Shown here piece after piece: positions 1 to 7,286 of a stretch of 48,250 bases of DNA. Source of the stretch: a virus. The number at the start of each line of letters is the position of its first letter. Within the stretch, counting starts at the first letter, position 1. The stretch is from the IMG/VR virus record IMGVR_UViG_3300025435_000029, positions 1 to 48,250 of that record. One strand, 5' to 3'. The translations under genes were made by a program, and so were the position numbers. Below the pieces are notes generated by a model. That model saw only the letters and a program-made list of their open reading frames with translations. It was not told the origin of the DNA and ran no database searches.

Positions 1-50
1 GTGTTACAGCAGGCCATTGCCAGTGCACTGGCAATGGCCTGCTGTAACAC
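1..50. repeat. Perfect 50-bp palindrome at the window edge
   Basis: Positions 1-22 are the exact reverse complement of 29-50, and the central GTGCAC (23-28) is itself palindromic, so all 50 bases form one perfect inverted repeat. It begins exactly at base 1. It could be a real cruciform or terminator-like element, or a fold-back artefact at a contig edge; the sequence alone cannot separate these. Confidence 0.9.
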
Positions 51-178
51 TGCTGCACCTGTGGCAGCTATGACTATGGTTGCTGTGCTCATGGACTATA
101 GTGTGCGATCTGTGGCAGCAGATCAATTTCAGTCTGACCAACACAGGCCCCATGCCATCTGCTGTCTGACCTCACACC

Positions 179-207
179 AGTGCTGTGATCGCATGCATCA
201 CAGCACT
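179..207. other. Stem-loop at the 3' end of the first gene
   Basis: An 11-bp perfect stem (179-189 with 197-207) encloses a 7-nt loop. It overlaps the TAG stop (206-208) of the minus-strand gene. No T-run follows on the minus strand, so it is more likely a 3'-end-stabilising hairpin or factor-dependent stop than a classical intrinsic terminator. The rest of 51-178 shows no convincing gene. Confidence 0.5.
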
Positions 208-1447
208 AGGTACCAGCTGAAGGTCGACCAATGCGCCAGATGCTGCCCGGAGCTATGGTGTGCTGCGACAGCAGCAGTTCAATAGCTTGATCGGCTGAAC
301 TGGCCAGTATATCCACTATGCCGGGTCCTGGACCACGCTGATGTATGCGCATGCGTCGCGCATGGGTGCGTGCGTCGCTGATCTTGTTCTCAAAGTCCTG
401 GGCCAGCCATTGGCGCAGATCTGGTCGTATGCGAGCTATGCTGTCGCTGACAGGCAAGTTGGCCAACTGATCGTCCTGTGGGTGATCTGCAGCAGTGTCT
501 GTGGCACGACTGGCCCAGCTCTGGGGGAAGGTGTTTCTCAGGGCATTGACTGCTGCTGTGACATCATAGCTCTTGCCCAGTGTCTTTTTGCTGGCAGCTG
601 CAATCTCAGCCTTGTGACGCAGCATGCTGCGAGCTATGTCTGCCATCAGTCCCGGGAACAGCGTGGCAAATCGTTGGTCATTGCTGGCAGTGTTGTAGCG
701 ATTGTCTTGGTCGCTGTTGACTATCTGACGGGTGGGCGCATGCAGCTGCCACTTGCCATCTGCGCTGTTCACATGGGCCTTGTCCACTACCATGATCATG
801 GGGCCATCGGGAGCATAGTTGTCAAACCAGCGGGCTCCACTGCTGCCGCCTGTGCAGAAGTTTGATATATGACCCAGGTTGTTAAACACATAGCAGGCAC
901 CATAGTTCATGGGCACAGCTGCCCAGTAGCGGTCATTGTCCACCAACACCACATCCTGCGCATCTTGCTTCATCTTGGCAATCTGTGCAGCAGCCCTGAT
1001 GCGCTGCAGCTCTGCTGCGTAATTTCCACTGCGCATTTGCTGCTGCAGAGCCCGCAGTGTGCGAAATTGATTGAGGTCCTGATCCCTGGGCTGCAGCAGT
1101 CCACGGCTGCTGAGTGCATGCCAAGCGCCCAGTGCATCACCACCTTCGCCGCTGATGTCCTCCCAGTGAGCAGAGCCCTGAGTATAGAGTTTGGTAAGCC
1201 AGTCTGCAAACTTCATGTCACGGCTGAGATCACCGTAGTTGGTGCGTGTCAAGGCCTGTTGCAACATGTCGCTCCAGTGACGGGCCAAGACCTCAACACT
1301 GGGCTTGGGTCCCAGACGTGCCACGTCAACACGAGGCAGTGTGTGATCATGGCGCCAGGCCAGATTCAGCAGCTTGCTGCGCTGCGGATCTCTGATGATC
1401 TTGGCACTGATGTCTGCTTCTGCCAATGAATCTGCTGTGTGCCGCAT
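206..1447 (-). CDS. Unknown phage protein, 413 aa, probably late/virion
   Basis: I do not recognise a named family with certainty. The 413-residue protein starts at ATG 1447 behind a GAGAGG ribosome site and lies 1 nt after the stop of the upstream gene, so the two are probably co-transcribed from the TATAAATA promoter at 2399. It has no signal peptide or membrane segment. The N-terminal half is alpha-helical in character, with Arg, Lys, Asp and Leu. The middle has a Gly/Ser-rich stretch (FCTGGSSGARWFDNYAPDGP, about residue 200) followed by a hydrophobic strand (IMVVD), which suggests a folded enzymatic or virion domain. The coupling to a late-type promoter suggests a structural or packaged protein, which is inference. 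Confidence 0.7.
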   Translation of the reverse strand: MRHTADSLAEADISAKIIRDPQRSKLLNLAWRHDHTLPRVDVARLGPKPSVEVLARHWSDMLQQALTRTNYGDLSRDMKFADWLTKLYTQGSAHWEDISGEGGDALGAWHALSSRGLLQPRDQDLNQFRTLRALQQQMRSGNYAAELQRIRAAAQIAKMKQDAQDVVLVDNDRYWAAVPMNYGACYVFNNLGHISNFCTGGSSGARWFDNYAPDGPMIMVVDKAHVNSADGKWQLHAPTRQIVNSDQDNRYNTASNDQRFATLFPGLMADIARSMLRHKAEIAAASKKTLGKSYDVTAAVNALRNTFPQSWASRATDTAADHPQDDQLANLPVSDSIARIRPDLRQWLAQDFENKISDARTHARRMRIHQRGPGPGIVDILASSADQAIELLLSQHTIAPGSIWRIGRPSAGT

Positions 1448-1448
1448 G

Positions 1449-2393
1449 TCACTTGCCTCTCACTAGGTTCTGTTTGAAAAAGCCCAGCAGCGTGCTGAGT
1501 TTGGTTTGGTCCCCGCTCATGATGTCAGCAAAAACCTGTCGCACACCATCTTGCGCAATGAGAGTTGGTCGCCGATAGCCAAGAACATATTGCTGTGCGA
1601 ACCCACCACTGCTTTCGGGATAGTAATGCTGTGCAGTTTGGTCTATGGCATAAGTCAGAGCTTCACGCAATACCTCTATGTCCATGCCGTTCTCGCCATG
1701 TTCCAGCTGATCCACAGCAGTTGCTAGGTCATGCAGCAGCGTCAGCTTCCGCCCTGCAGGTTGGTAGTTGCGATTTTTCACCATGATGTTATGCCAACCG
1801 GCGATGTCAGCTATGGCAGTGTCCAAGCTCTTGATCCACAGCGGACGAAACTTTGCCATGAGGCGTTTGACAAACTCTGTGCGTTCAAAGGGCGGCAAAC
1901 TCCTGCTGCCTGGTGGCTGACGTTCACCACGGCTCTGTGTGTAGATGCCGCCCTGTCGCTCAGCCTGTTTGCGTTGAATGCTGTCGGTGTCTTGGCCCAA
2001 CCACAGCCCGGTGATTGGTCCCAAGCGCTGCTTGAAATACTGCATGCTGCGACCACCACTGTCTTCGATCTGGGAATCCAACTTGCCATCGGAATTCAGG
2101 GTGATCAGTGCATAGCCATGGTGTTTCACAGTCATCAGCACTCCAGCCCCATGCTTGCCGGCCACCAGCACTATGCTGCGCGGTTGGCTATACCTGCGCT
2201 GTTTGATCTCTGACCACGGTATGCTGTCAATCTTTTGATATTGGAGGTCTGCAGGTATCTTGCGTGCCTGGTGCAGCTGCTGCAGCAGGGGCACAGCACC
2301 CGGCACTCCACGCAGTGTGTCAATGCTGGTGCTGTCCTCCTGCACCATGGCTTCCAACAGAGATACAAATTTTGAGAGAGTGGGCTGTTTCAT
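1449..2393 (-). CDS. Unknown phage protein, 314 aa, late promoter
   Basis: A 314-residue protein beginning MKQPTLSKFVSLLEAM. An upstream in-frame extension exists, but ATG 2393 is preferred because it sits 5 nt after a T4 late-type octamer TATAAATA. No Shine-Dalgarno is visible there. The sequence has an N-terminal helical stretch, a central beta-rich part (SIVLVAGKHGAGVLMTVKHHGYALITL) and a basic Gln/Arg/Ser-rich linker near residues 150-185. Several T4-like virion-associated proteins begin with a similar Met-Lys plus Leu-rich helix, so a packaged protein is possible. It is followed 1 nt later by the 413-aa gene. Function unknown. Confidence 0.7.
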   Translation of the reverse strand: MKQPTLSKFVSLLEAMVQEDSTSIDTLRGVPGAVPLLQQLHQARKIPADLQYQKIDSIPWSEIKQRRYSQPRSIVLVAGKHGAGVLMTVKHHGYALITLNSDGKLDSQIEDSGGRSMQYFKQRLGPITGLWLGQDTDSIQRKQAERQGGIYTQSRGERQPPGSRSLPPFERTEFVKRLMAKFRPLWIKSLDTAIADIAGWHNIMVKNRNYQPAGRKLTLLHDLATAVDQLEHGENGMDIEVLREALTYAIDQTAQHYYPESSGGFAQQYVLGYRRPTLIAQDGVRQVFADIMSGDQTKLSTLLGFFKQNLVRGK

Positions 2394-2398
2394 GTGAC

Positions 2399-2406
2399 TA
2401 TTTATA
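2399..2406 (-). promoter_or_regulatory. T4 late-type promoter TATAAATA
   Basis: The minus strand reads TATAAATA, the canonical T4 late -10 octamer, then 5 nt and the ATG at 2393. In T4 the start point lies about 6 nt after this octamer, which here would fall on or next to the start codon and give a leaderless transcript (inference). Confidence 0.7.
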
Positions 2407-2465
2407 CAGCCACCAAGCTGGCCAGGGTCTGTTGACCTAAAGCACAACAGACCTTCGCTTGCAAG

Positions 2466-2473
2466 ATTAAATA
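2466..2473 (+). promoter_or_regulatory. Late-type promoter ATTAAATA, divergent
   Basis: ATTAAATA lies on the plus strand, 6 nt before the ATG at 2480. It is the mirror partner of the minus-strand octamer at 2399, so the 70-bp gap carries two divergent late-type promoters. Confidence 0.55.
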
Positions 2474-2479
2474 ACTCAC

Positions 2480-3265
2480 ATGACCCACAACACCTTTGTC
2501 ACAGCATTTAGAAGCAAGAATGGCAGCACGCTGCTGAGCACACTGCTCAACAGTCATCCACGGTATCGGGGCTATCGTATCAAGGGCCAGTCGGGCATAG
2601 GTCATGTGTTGGACCATGGTGATGCGCTGTTAGACGACGGAGCTCATTGGCCCACTGTGACACCTCCAGAATTTCTGCACAGTCTACGCACTTGGTATCA
2701 CAACTATGTGAATCCTCAGCATGTGCTGCATTCTGCCTGCAAATTCAACAACTTTCGCAATTACCGTTGGCTGCGGCATGTGTTTCCCAAAGATCCCATT
2801 TTGGTTGTGGTCAGACATCCCCTAGACAACTACATCAGTTGGAAGCACTGGCGCATCAAACACCAGGATCCACAGCCGTCACACAGTGACACTGTGCACA
2901 AATACTGGGACAAGTACATACCCATGGCCCATGCCAGTGTGAGCCAGATCACACTCTGTCATATTGTGTATTTTGAAGATTTGGTCTTGAAACCCCAGCA
3001 CACCATGCAGGAGGTTTTTGCCTGGTTGGGATTTGAACCTCATGAGGTGGATCTCAGTGAAACCACTGCCATCTATCAACACTATACCAGCTTTCCTCAG
3101 CTGCTCAGCTCTGATTCAGGTCTGATCCCAGCTGTGGTCAACAGACGGCATCTGCCAGGAGTCATATCTGCAGATGAACTGCACACACTGCAGCATTTGG
3201 TGCGCACCAGCGGCCTGTTGCAAAGCATATACGCAAGGTACAGCAGCGACTTCGCTACCCCCTGA
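2480..3265 (+). CDS. Sulfotransferase family protein
   Basis: A 261-residue plus-strand gene against the prevailing direction. The N-terminal FRSKNGSTLLSTLLNSHP (residues 10-27) is the PAPS 5'-phosphosulfate-binding loop of sulfotransferases, and VVVRHPLDNYISWKHW (around 110) matches the 3'-phosphate-binding motif with its Arg and Ser. The family moves sulfate from PAPS to a hydroxyl or amine of a sugar, lipid or protein; the acceptor cannot be read here. It starts at ATG 2480 directly after a late-type octamer, without a clear Shine-Dalgarno, so late expression is likely. Two more sulfotransferase-like genes lie at 26134 and 30662. It ends facing the next minus-strand gene, 72 bp away. Confidence 0.85.
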   Translation: MTHNTFVTAFRSKNGSTLLSTLLNSHPRYRGYRIKGQSGIGHVLDHGDALLDDGAHWPTVTPPEFLHSLRTWYHNYVNPQHVLHSACKFNNFRNYRWLRHVFPKDPILVVVRHPLDNYISWKHWRIKHQDPQPSHSDTVHKYWDKYIPMAHASVSQITLCHIVYFEDLVLKPQHTMQEVFAWLGFEPHEVDLSETTAIYQHYTSFPQLLSSDSGLIPAVVNRRHLPGVISADELHTLQHLVRTSGLLQSIYARYSSDFATP

Positions 3266-3337
3266 TCCCCCAATACACTGATGCCTCACATGCTGCAGTC
3301 CACAGACACACACGCGACCATTGGCTGGGCCCCAAGG

Positions 3338-3703
3338 TCAGTGCACATCACTGAACCGCAGCTTGTACTCTGTGACATCCTTGCGATCCATCTCACCTGT
3401 GACCAGTACCATGATGCTGTCGGTCAGGACATTGTAGGTTGCGCGTATGCGGGGGTTATGACAGCGTTCCAACATGAACTGACCCTGCTCGCTGTCTACA
3501 AAACTGCTGAGATGATCGAACAGCCGTTGCTCAGCACTGCTGAGCAACACAATATACACAGTGCTGAACAAGAAGGCCACAGGTTGATCTATGTGCAGTG
3601 CCTGGGATCTGAAGGTTTCAGATAGGTCCAGCAGATGACGGTTGCAGGAATCTTCCAGCTGTGCACAGAGCGAGTGCCTGTTGGGAAAGGTTGTGAGGTT
3701 CAT
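3338..3703 (-). CDS. Unknown 121-aa phage protein ending YKLRFSDVH
   Basis: The start is set at ATG 3703, which overlaps the upstream stop as ATGA. The C-terminal half (DSIMVLVTGEMDRKDVTEYKLRFSDVH) is beta-rich and ends in a hydrophobic-aromatic pattern that resembles the F-x-L-T-W tail of many small proteins in this window, with RFSD in place of TW. The gene at 28450 ends almost the same way (RLRFSDAVSD). The N-terminal 90 residues are helical, with SSAEQRLFDHLSSF near the middle. No enzyme motif is visible. It is the last gene of a minus-strand operon and faces the plus-strand sulfotransferase. Confidence 0.65.
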   Translation of the reverse strand: MNLTTFPNRHSLCAQLEDSCNRHLLDLSETFRSQALHIDQPVAFLFSTVYIVLLSSAEQRLFDHLSSFVDSEQGQFMLERCHNPRIRATYNVLTDSIMVLVTGEMDRKDVTEYKLRFSDVH

Positions 3704-4026
3704 TGCCATGCCTGTGAAAATTGCGTCAGCTGCTGATCTGTGGCCAGATAAATGCGGCCGCTGCTGATTGCAGCCCCGCGCCATTTGGCCGCATGCCAGC
3801 ACCACAGATATTCTGCATCTGTATAACAGCGCAGATTCATCCAATGCTCGGCTTCACAGCCCGGACCCCACTGTGACCAACACCATTCACGCGCTGCGAA
3901 AAAACCAGGCAAACTGCAGGTCAGCACATGAGTCATGCAGCCCTCTAGACCATGGCCCCTGCGCAGTGCTCTTGCGGTCCATGTCATGGTGTTGACTGTG
4001 GGGTGAGAGCTGCGCGCTACCACCAC
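3700..4026 (-). CDS. Unknown Trp/Cys-rich small protein
   Basis: The listed start is GTG 4026, which overlaps the previous gene by 10 nt; ATG 3987 is an alternative without a clear ribosome site. The protein has many Trp and Cys residues (FFAAREWCWSQWGPGC; EYLWCWHAAKWRG) and ends DQQLTQFSQAWQ, which fits the shared F-x-x-x-W C-terminal tail. The beta-strand stretch ISSGRIYLATDQQL before the end matches the position of a similar strand in other members. Its stop overlaps the next start as ATGA, which supports translation of this frame. Function unknown. Confidence 0.55.
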   Translation of the reverse strand: MVVARSSHPTVNTMTWTARALRRGHGLEGCMTHVLTCSLPGFFAAREWCWSQWGPGCEAEHWMNLRCYTDAEYLWCWHAAKWRGAAISSGRIYLATDQQLTQFSQAWQ

Positions 4027-4769
4027 AGTGATTGGTAGTATTTGGCAAACAAGCGGCGGCCATTGGCCATGCGCTCATGCCAGGCATCTGCAGCCGCAGC
4101 ATCGTACACATGAGTGTCATTGGGACCAGTGTCCATGCGATGATATTTCACACCTTGGTAATCTTCGGTTACAGGCTGTCCGTTGACATCCACTGCGGTC
4201 CATGTGATGTCATGAGTGCCGCTGTGAAACTGGTCTTGGTAGTGGGAATCTGCATGCTGTTCAAAAGCCCAGATCATCTCGTCCAGCACCCAGTCCCAGC
4301 CTGCGTGATACTTCTTGTCAATCTCTGATTTCTCAGCGTCTGTGCACTGCAGGGTCTGGTCCCAGTGACTGTCATTGAAGATCTTGGTATCACGCTCGCT
4401 CATCTGCAGCTCTGGTGGTAGGTCCACATTGTCAACCCAGGGGCTGCCGTTCTTTTTGGTTCTGAGCATGCGCAGCATGGGCGCGATGATCAGTGCCAGT
4501 GTGTGGTCTGCACAGTAGACATCTGTGGGATCAATGCGCACGCTCACACGTCGGTCGCCTGCGTTTTGCCAGTGGTTGTGGATCCAGGCACAGATCTTGG
4601 CCAACCAGCTGTCATTGCCATGACGATCCACGGCCAGCCAACGACCCAGCGCATGTTGGCGATCAGCCCAGGGACTGTGGTCATCGCACTTGTTGGCCCA
4701 GAAGATGATCTTCTCGGCAATTTGATAGGGCCCAACCCAGCAGGGATAGCGGCTGATTTTTACTTGCAT
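4017..4769 (-). CDS. Conserved T4-like phage protein, 250 aa
   Basis: It starts at ATG 4769 behind GAGG. MQVKISRYPCWVGPYQIAEKIIFWANK and the ending RLFAKYYQSLWW match a family I recognise from T4-like marine and freshwater myoviruses, with the conserved centre WDWVLDEMIWAFEQ and DPTDVYCADHTLALIIAPML. No function is established for that family that I can name. It has no membrane segment or signal peptide. It is rich in Trp, Asp and His, and the acidic/aromatic core could bind metal, but that is speculation. It heads a run of coupled small genes. Confidence 0.75.
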   Translation of the reverse strand: MQVKISRYPCWVGPYQIAEKIIFWANKCDDHSPWADRQHALGRWLAVDRHGNDSWLAKICAWIHNHWQNAGDRRVSVRIDPTDVYCADHTLALIIAPMLRMLRTKKNGSPWVDNVDLPPELQMSERDTKIFNDSHWDQTLQCTDAEKSEIDKKYHAGWDWVLDEMIWAFEQHADSHYQDQFHSGTHDITWTAVDVNGQPVTEDYQGVKYHRMDTGPNDTHVYDAAAADAWHERMANGRRLFAKYYQSLWW

Positions 4770-4790
4770 GTGTGCCTCGCTGTTTGTGAT

Positions 4791-4955
4791 TCACATGCCA
4801 GCTGGCATGCTGCTGTTAATAATTGCCACTCGAGCCTTGAGGTAGTCAATCACTCTGGCCCAATAGAGCTTGCCCCACTGGCTCTGGGCACGGTCTTGCG
4901 CTGTGTGTGCCAAATGCAGTCGCCGCAGCATGCAGTCCAGATCACCGAGATGCAT
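4791..4955 (-). CDS. Small 54-aa helical phage protein
   Basis: ATG 4955 follows AGGGAGATCTCAC and overlaps the end of the upstream exported-protein gene by 14 nt. The product (MHLGDLDCMLRRLHLAHTAQ...) is a short basic amphipathic helix with a WGKLYWARVIDYL segment. Translational coupling and the ribosome site support it. Function unknown; a regulatory or host-takeover peptide is possible but unproven. Confidence 0.6.
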   Translation of the reverse strand: MHLGDLDCMLRRLHLAHTAQDRAQSQWGKLYWARVIDYLKARVAIINSSMPAGM

Positions 4956-5142
4956 GTGAGATCTCCCTGGGTTCACAGCTGCCGTACCACACCAGGCCAT
5001 TGTGAGCTGTGTCATTGGCCTGATTGAGACCTCGAATCATGTTGAACTCTTGCCTACAGGTCTGATCCAAGGGCTGGATCACTGTGGTTGGACCCTGGGG
5101 TTGTGCATTGACCACAGCAAACAATAGAAAAACCTTAAGCAT
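4942..5142 (-). CDS. Small exported protein with signal peptide
   Basis: A 66-residue protein starting MLKVFLLFAVVNAQPQG, a short hydrophobic signal with a likely cut after VNA. The mature part holds two Cys (about 30 and 55), which could form a disulfide in the periplasm. A strong GAGGAG site lies before ATG 5142. It is coupled to the 54-aa gene downstream. Function unknown. Confidence 0.65.
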   Translation of the reverse strand: MLKVFLLFAVVNAQPQGPTTVIQPLDQTCRQEFNMIRGLNQANDTAHNGLVWYGSCEPREISHASR

Positions 5143-5168
5143 GCAGGGTGTCTCCTCTGTGACTCACA

Positions 5169-5630
5169 TTAGTCTATTGCGGGGGTTTTGTCAATCCACA
5201 CACTGATTCCTGCTTCTGCAAACAGCTCTGCGGCTTCGTCAAAGCTCTGCGCCCAAGTGGCACTGACTGGACCCTGCGCAGTTCTCGACACCACAGCTGT
5301 GATGCCACTCTGTATGATGGCTGCAGCACACTGGCTGCAGGGCCGCAGAGGTGTGACATACAGCGTGTAACCATGCAGCGGCTCGCGAGCTGTGAGTATG
5401 GCATTGATTTCTGCATGCACAGTGCGCAGACGTTTGCGAGGCTTGTCCCGATAGATCTCTGCATCGTCATTGGTGCCTCGGGGAAAACCATTGTAGCCAC
5501 AGGCAGCCACAGTGTGGTCAGGGCGCAGAATCACTGCACCAACTTTGACACTGGGATCTCTGCTGCGTGTGGCCACATGCTGAGCCAAATCCAGTGCCCA
5601 GGTCCTGAGATCAGGCCGTGTGATCAGCAA
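5169..5630 (-). CDS. dCMP deaminase (deoxycytidylate deaminase)
   Basis: This zinc enzyme converts dCMP to dUMP, feeding dTMP synthesis. The 153-residue sequence has the catalytic VHAEINAI motif (His72, Glu74) and PLRPCSQC (Cys98, Cys101), which together bind zinc and activate water. The N-terminal YNGFPRG segment is typical of the dCMP rather than the free-base branch. No ATG is in frame; the best start is TTG 5630, which overlaps the upstream stop and follows GGTGAG. It fits the dNTP-making set with RNR and glutaredoxin further right. T4 gene cd is the functional equivalent. Confidence 0.9.
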   Translation of the reverse strand: MLITRPDLRTWALDLAQHVATRSRDPSVKVGAVILRPDHTVAACGYNGFPRGTNDDAEIYRDKPRKRLRTVHAEINAILTAREPLHGYTLYVTPLRPCSQCAAAIIQSGITAVVSRTAQGPVSATWAQSFDEAAELFAEAGISVWIDKTPAID

Positions 5631-5860
5631 GAGCTCACCATCAGAGCCTTGTAGCGTTCATAGGGCAGGTACCATGACAACAGCTCAACCATGGCCGCCA
5701 CAACGCGGCGATTGGTGTCTAGATCCTCCTGCTGCCAGGGTTCTCTATAGGGCAGAGCAGACAGCTTGGCGATGTCGCCCAGCAGTGCCTGATAATCCTG
5801 GACCAAAATATCAGTGAACAGTTTGTCAGCTGACTCGTCGGTGATGTCAATCTTAACCAT
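5624..5860 (-). CDS. Conserved small phage protein, 78 aa
   Basis: ATG 5860 follows GGAGCATAAC; a GTG 4 codons earlier is less well placed. The sequence MVKIDITDESADKLFTDILVQDYQALLGDI ends in LLSWYLPYERYKALMV. This layout (acidic start, helix, then a Tyr-rich C-terminal helix) matches a small conserved protein I know from T4-like myoviruses, without a known role. It overlaps the dCMP deaminase start by 7 nt, so the two are translationally coupled. Confidence 0.7.
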   Translation of the reverse strand: MVKIDITDESADKLFTDILVQDYQALLGDIAKLSALPYREPWQQEDLDTNRRVVAAMVELLSWYLPYERYKALMVSSC

Positions 5861-5938
5861 GTTATGCTCCACAGTGTGTTGTGATAATAGCAGATCAGTG
5901 TCAGTTTGTCTACCCAGAGCTTGTGAGTCTAGTGCTGT

Positions 5939-6823
5939 CTAGAGGTCAAGACGCCGTTGCACATGCTGCACTATGGCCATGGCCACGTCAATACCCACGT
6001 ATTTTTCCATGCCTTCAAAACCTGGAGCGCTGTTGGCTTCACAGACTCTGTAGCCTTGATGATCAAACAACAGATCAATGCCGGCGATCTCCAGTCCCAC
6101 CACCCTGGCAGTGCTGAGACACAGCTGCTGAATCTCAGCAGTGACCGGCCAGGCCTCACCTGTGCCTCCCCCGGTGATGTTGGCACGGAAATCGCCCTCA
6201 GGACCAGTGCGCTTCATAGCGCCAATCACTTGGTCGCCCACCACCCACACACGCAGATCGCTACCGGCTTTGGCATCTATGAACTCCTGCACAATCATGG
6301 TCTTTTTCACACTGAGTGTTTCGACCAAATCCATGAGGTCTTCAAACAGTGCACGACTGTGACAGAGATGCACACCCTTGCCATAGCTGCCCTGCACCAC
6401 CTTGACCACACAGGGAAAGCCTATTTCTTGTTCTACCACTGCACTGCTCACTGGAAACTTGACCAGCATGGTGCGAGGCGTGGGTATGTTGCTCTGTGCC
6501 AGCAGCTGATGAGCCAGCAGCTTGTCGCGCACATTGTTGATGGCCGTGCTGCTGTTCACAGTGGGCACGGAAAACTGCTCCAGCTGACGCATGACTGCGC
6601 TGCTGAAATAATTGGTGCCTGCGCCTGTGCGAGTCAGGACCAGGCTGGGCATGCGTATGCTGGTGCCCCGATAGCGTATGCTGCGGTGCTGGTGACGGTT
6701 GACTATGATGTCAAAATCATCTGGTTCCATCAGCTGAGCAGTGATATCAGCTGCTGAAAAACAGTTCAACAGTCTGGTGTTTTCATAACTGCTTTGGTGT
6801 TGACTCAGGATCCACACGCACAT
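5939..6823 (-). CDS. RimK-like ATP-grasp ligase
   Basis: A 294-residue ATP-grasp protein. FPCVVKVVQGSYGKGVHL (about 140-157) is the ATP-binding Lys/Gly-rich loop, KTMIVQEFI the middle strand, and GIDLLFDHQGYRVCEANSAPGF the Mg-binding end with Glu and Asn. RimK-family enzymes add glutamate or other amino acids to a protein or small molecule; in phages the target is unknown. ATG 6823 is preferred over an upstream GTG. The preceding 68-aa gene ends 2 nt before it. In several T4-like phages a rimK-like gene sits beside a small partner in the same way, so the pair may work together, perhaps modifying a host protein. Confidence 0.85.
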   Translation of the reverse strand: MCVWILSQHQSSYENTRLLNCFSAADITAQLMEPDDFDIIVNRHQHRSIRYRGTSIRMPSLVLTRTGAGTNYFSSAVMRQLEQFSVPTVNSSTAINNVRDKLLAHQLLAQSNIPTPRTMLVKFPVSSAVVEQEIGFPCVVKVVQGSYGKGVHLCHSRALFEDLMDLVETLSVKKTMIVQEFIDAKAGSDLRVWVVGDQVIGAMKRTGPEGDFRANITGGGTGEAWPVTAEIQQLCLSTARVVGLEIAGIDLLFDHQGYRVCEANSAPGFEGMEKYVGIDVAMAIVQHVQRRLDL

Positions 6824-6825
6824 GT

Positions 6826-7032
6826 TCACCACTCATCGTAATTGGTGAGGTCCTTCCAGACCCCTTGGCCTTCTTGCAGTTCGATCTTGGCTTCCAGCGT
6901 CTGACCGATCCCTGTGTTACTTATCTCCAATATGATGGGTGTGCCATCTGTGACCTCTATGGAGCCGATCCAGGCTGCCACTGCTCGGATGTCTCGTATG
7001 CGCAGGATGATTTTGCTGGACAACTGTGCCAT
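6826..7032 (-). CDS. Small partner of the RimK-like ligase, 68 aa
   Basis: The protein begins MAQLSSKIILRIRDIRAVAAWIGSI and continues as beta-strands (TPIILEISNTGIG, LEAKIELQEGQGVWKDL). It ends 2 nt before the RimK-like start. I recognise similar short proteins next to phage rimK-like genes, but no function is known. The ribosome site is poor (CAGGGA directly against ATG 7032). No membrane segment. Confidence 0.6.
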   Translation of the reverse strand: MAQLSSKIILRIRDIRAVAAWIGSIEVTDGTPIILEISNTGIGQTLEAKIELQEGQGVWKDLTNYDEW

Positions 7033-7061
7033 TCCCTGATTGTTTTGGATCTGTGAGTGTG

Positions 7062-7286
7062 TTACTCTGCGGGATCATGCTGGTCCCAGGTCAGTAGAAA
7101 CTGCAGACGCTGAGCTGGGGTTTCAAAAAACACACACAGACCCTGTAGCTCAAAACTCATGCATTGATCAGCAAACCATTGACAAATATCTGATTCATGT
7201 TCCAGCCATTGATGCACGTTGCCAATGAACACTGCTGGACGCAGATCCCAGGTTTCTATAGAGTGGTAGTTGTTATTATACCTCAA
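7062..7286 (-). CDS. Small protein of the F-x-L-T-W tail family
   Basis: The reading frame has no ATG near its beginning; TTG 7286, overlapping the stop of the phosphoesterase gene by 11 nt, is the best start. The C-terminal part reads VHQWLEHESDICQWFADQ, then FELQGLCVFFETPAQRLQFLLTWDQ. This matches the shared tail pattern WL...W...F...RLQFLLTW seen in the 18-25 kb genes. Coupling to the upstream gene supports translation. Function unknown. Confidence 0.55.
   Translation of the reverse strand: MRYNNNYHSIETWDLRPAVFIGNVHQWLEHESDICQWFADQCMSFELQGLCVFFETPAQRLQFLLTWDQHDPAE

Noticed and set aside
1-285. A 94-codon plus-strand frame across the palindrome
   Set aside because: It runs through the inverted repeat and opposite the end of the 413-aa gene, with no ribosome site or protein-like composition.
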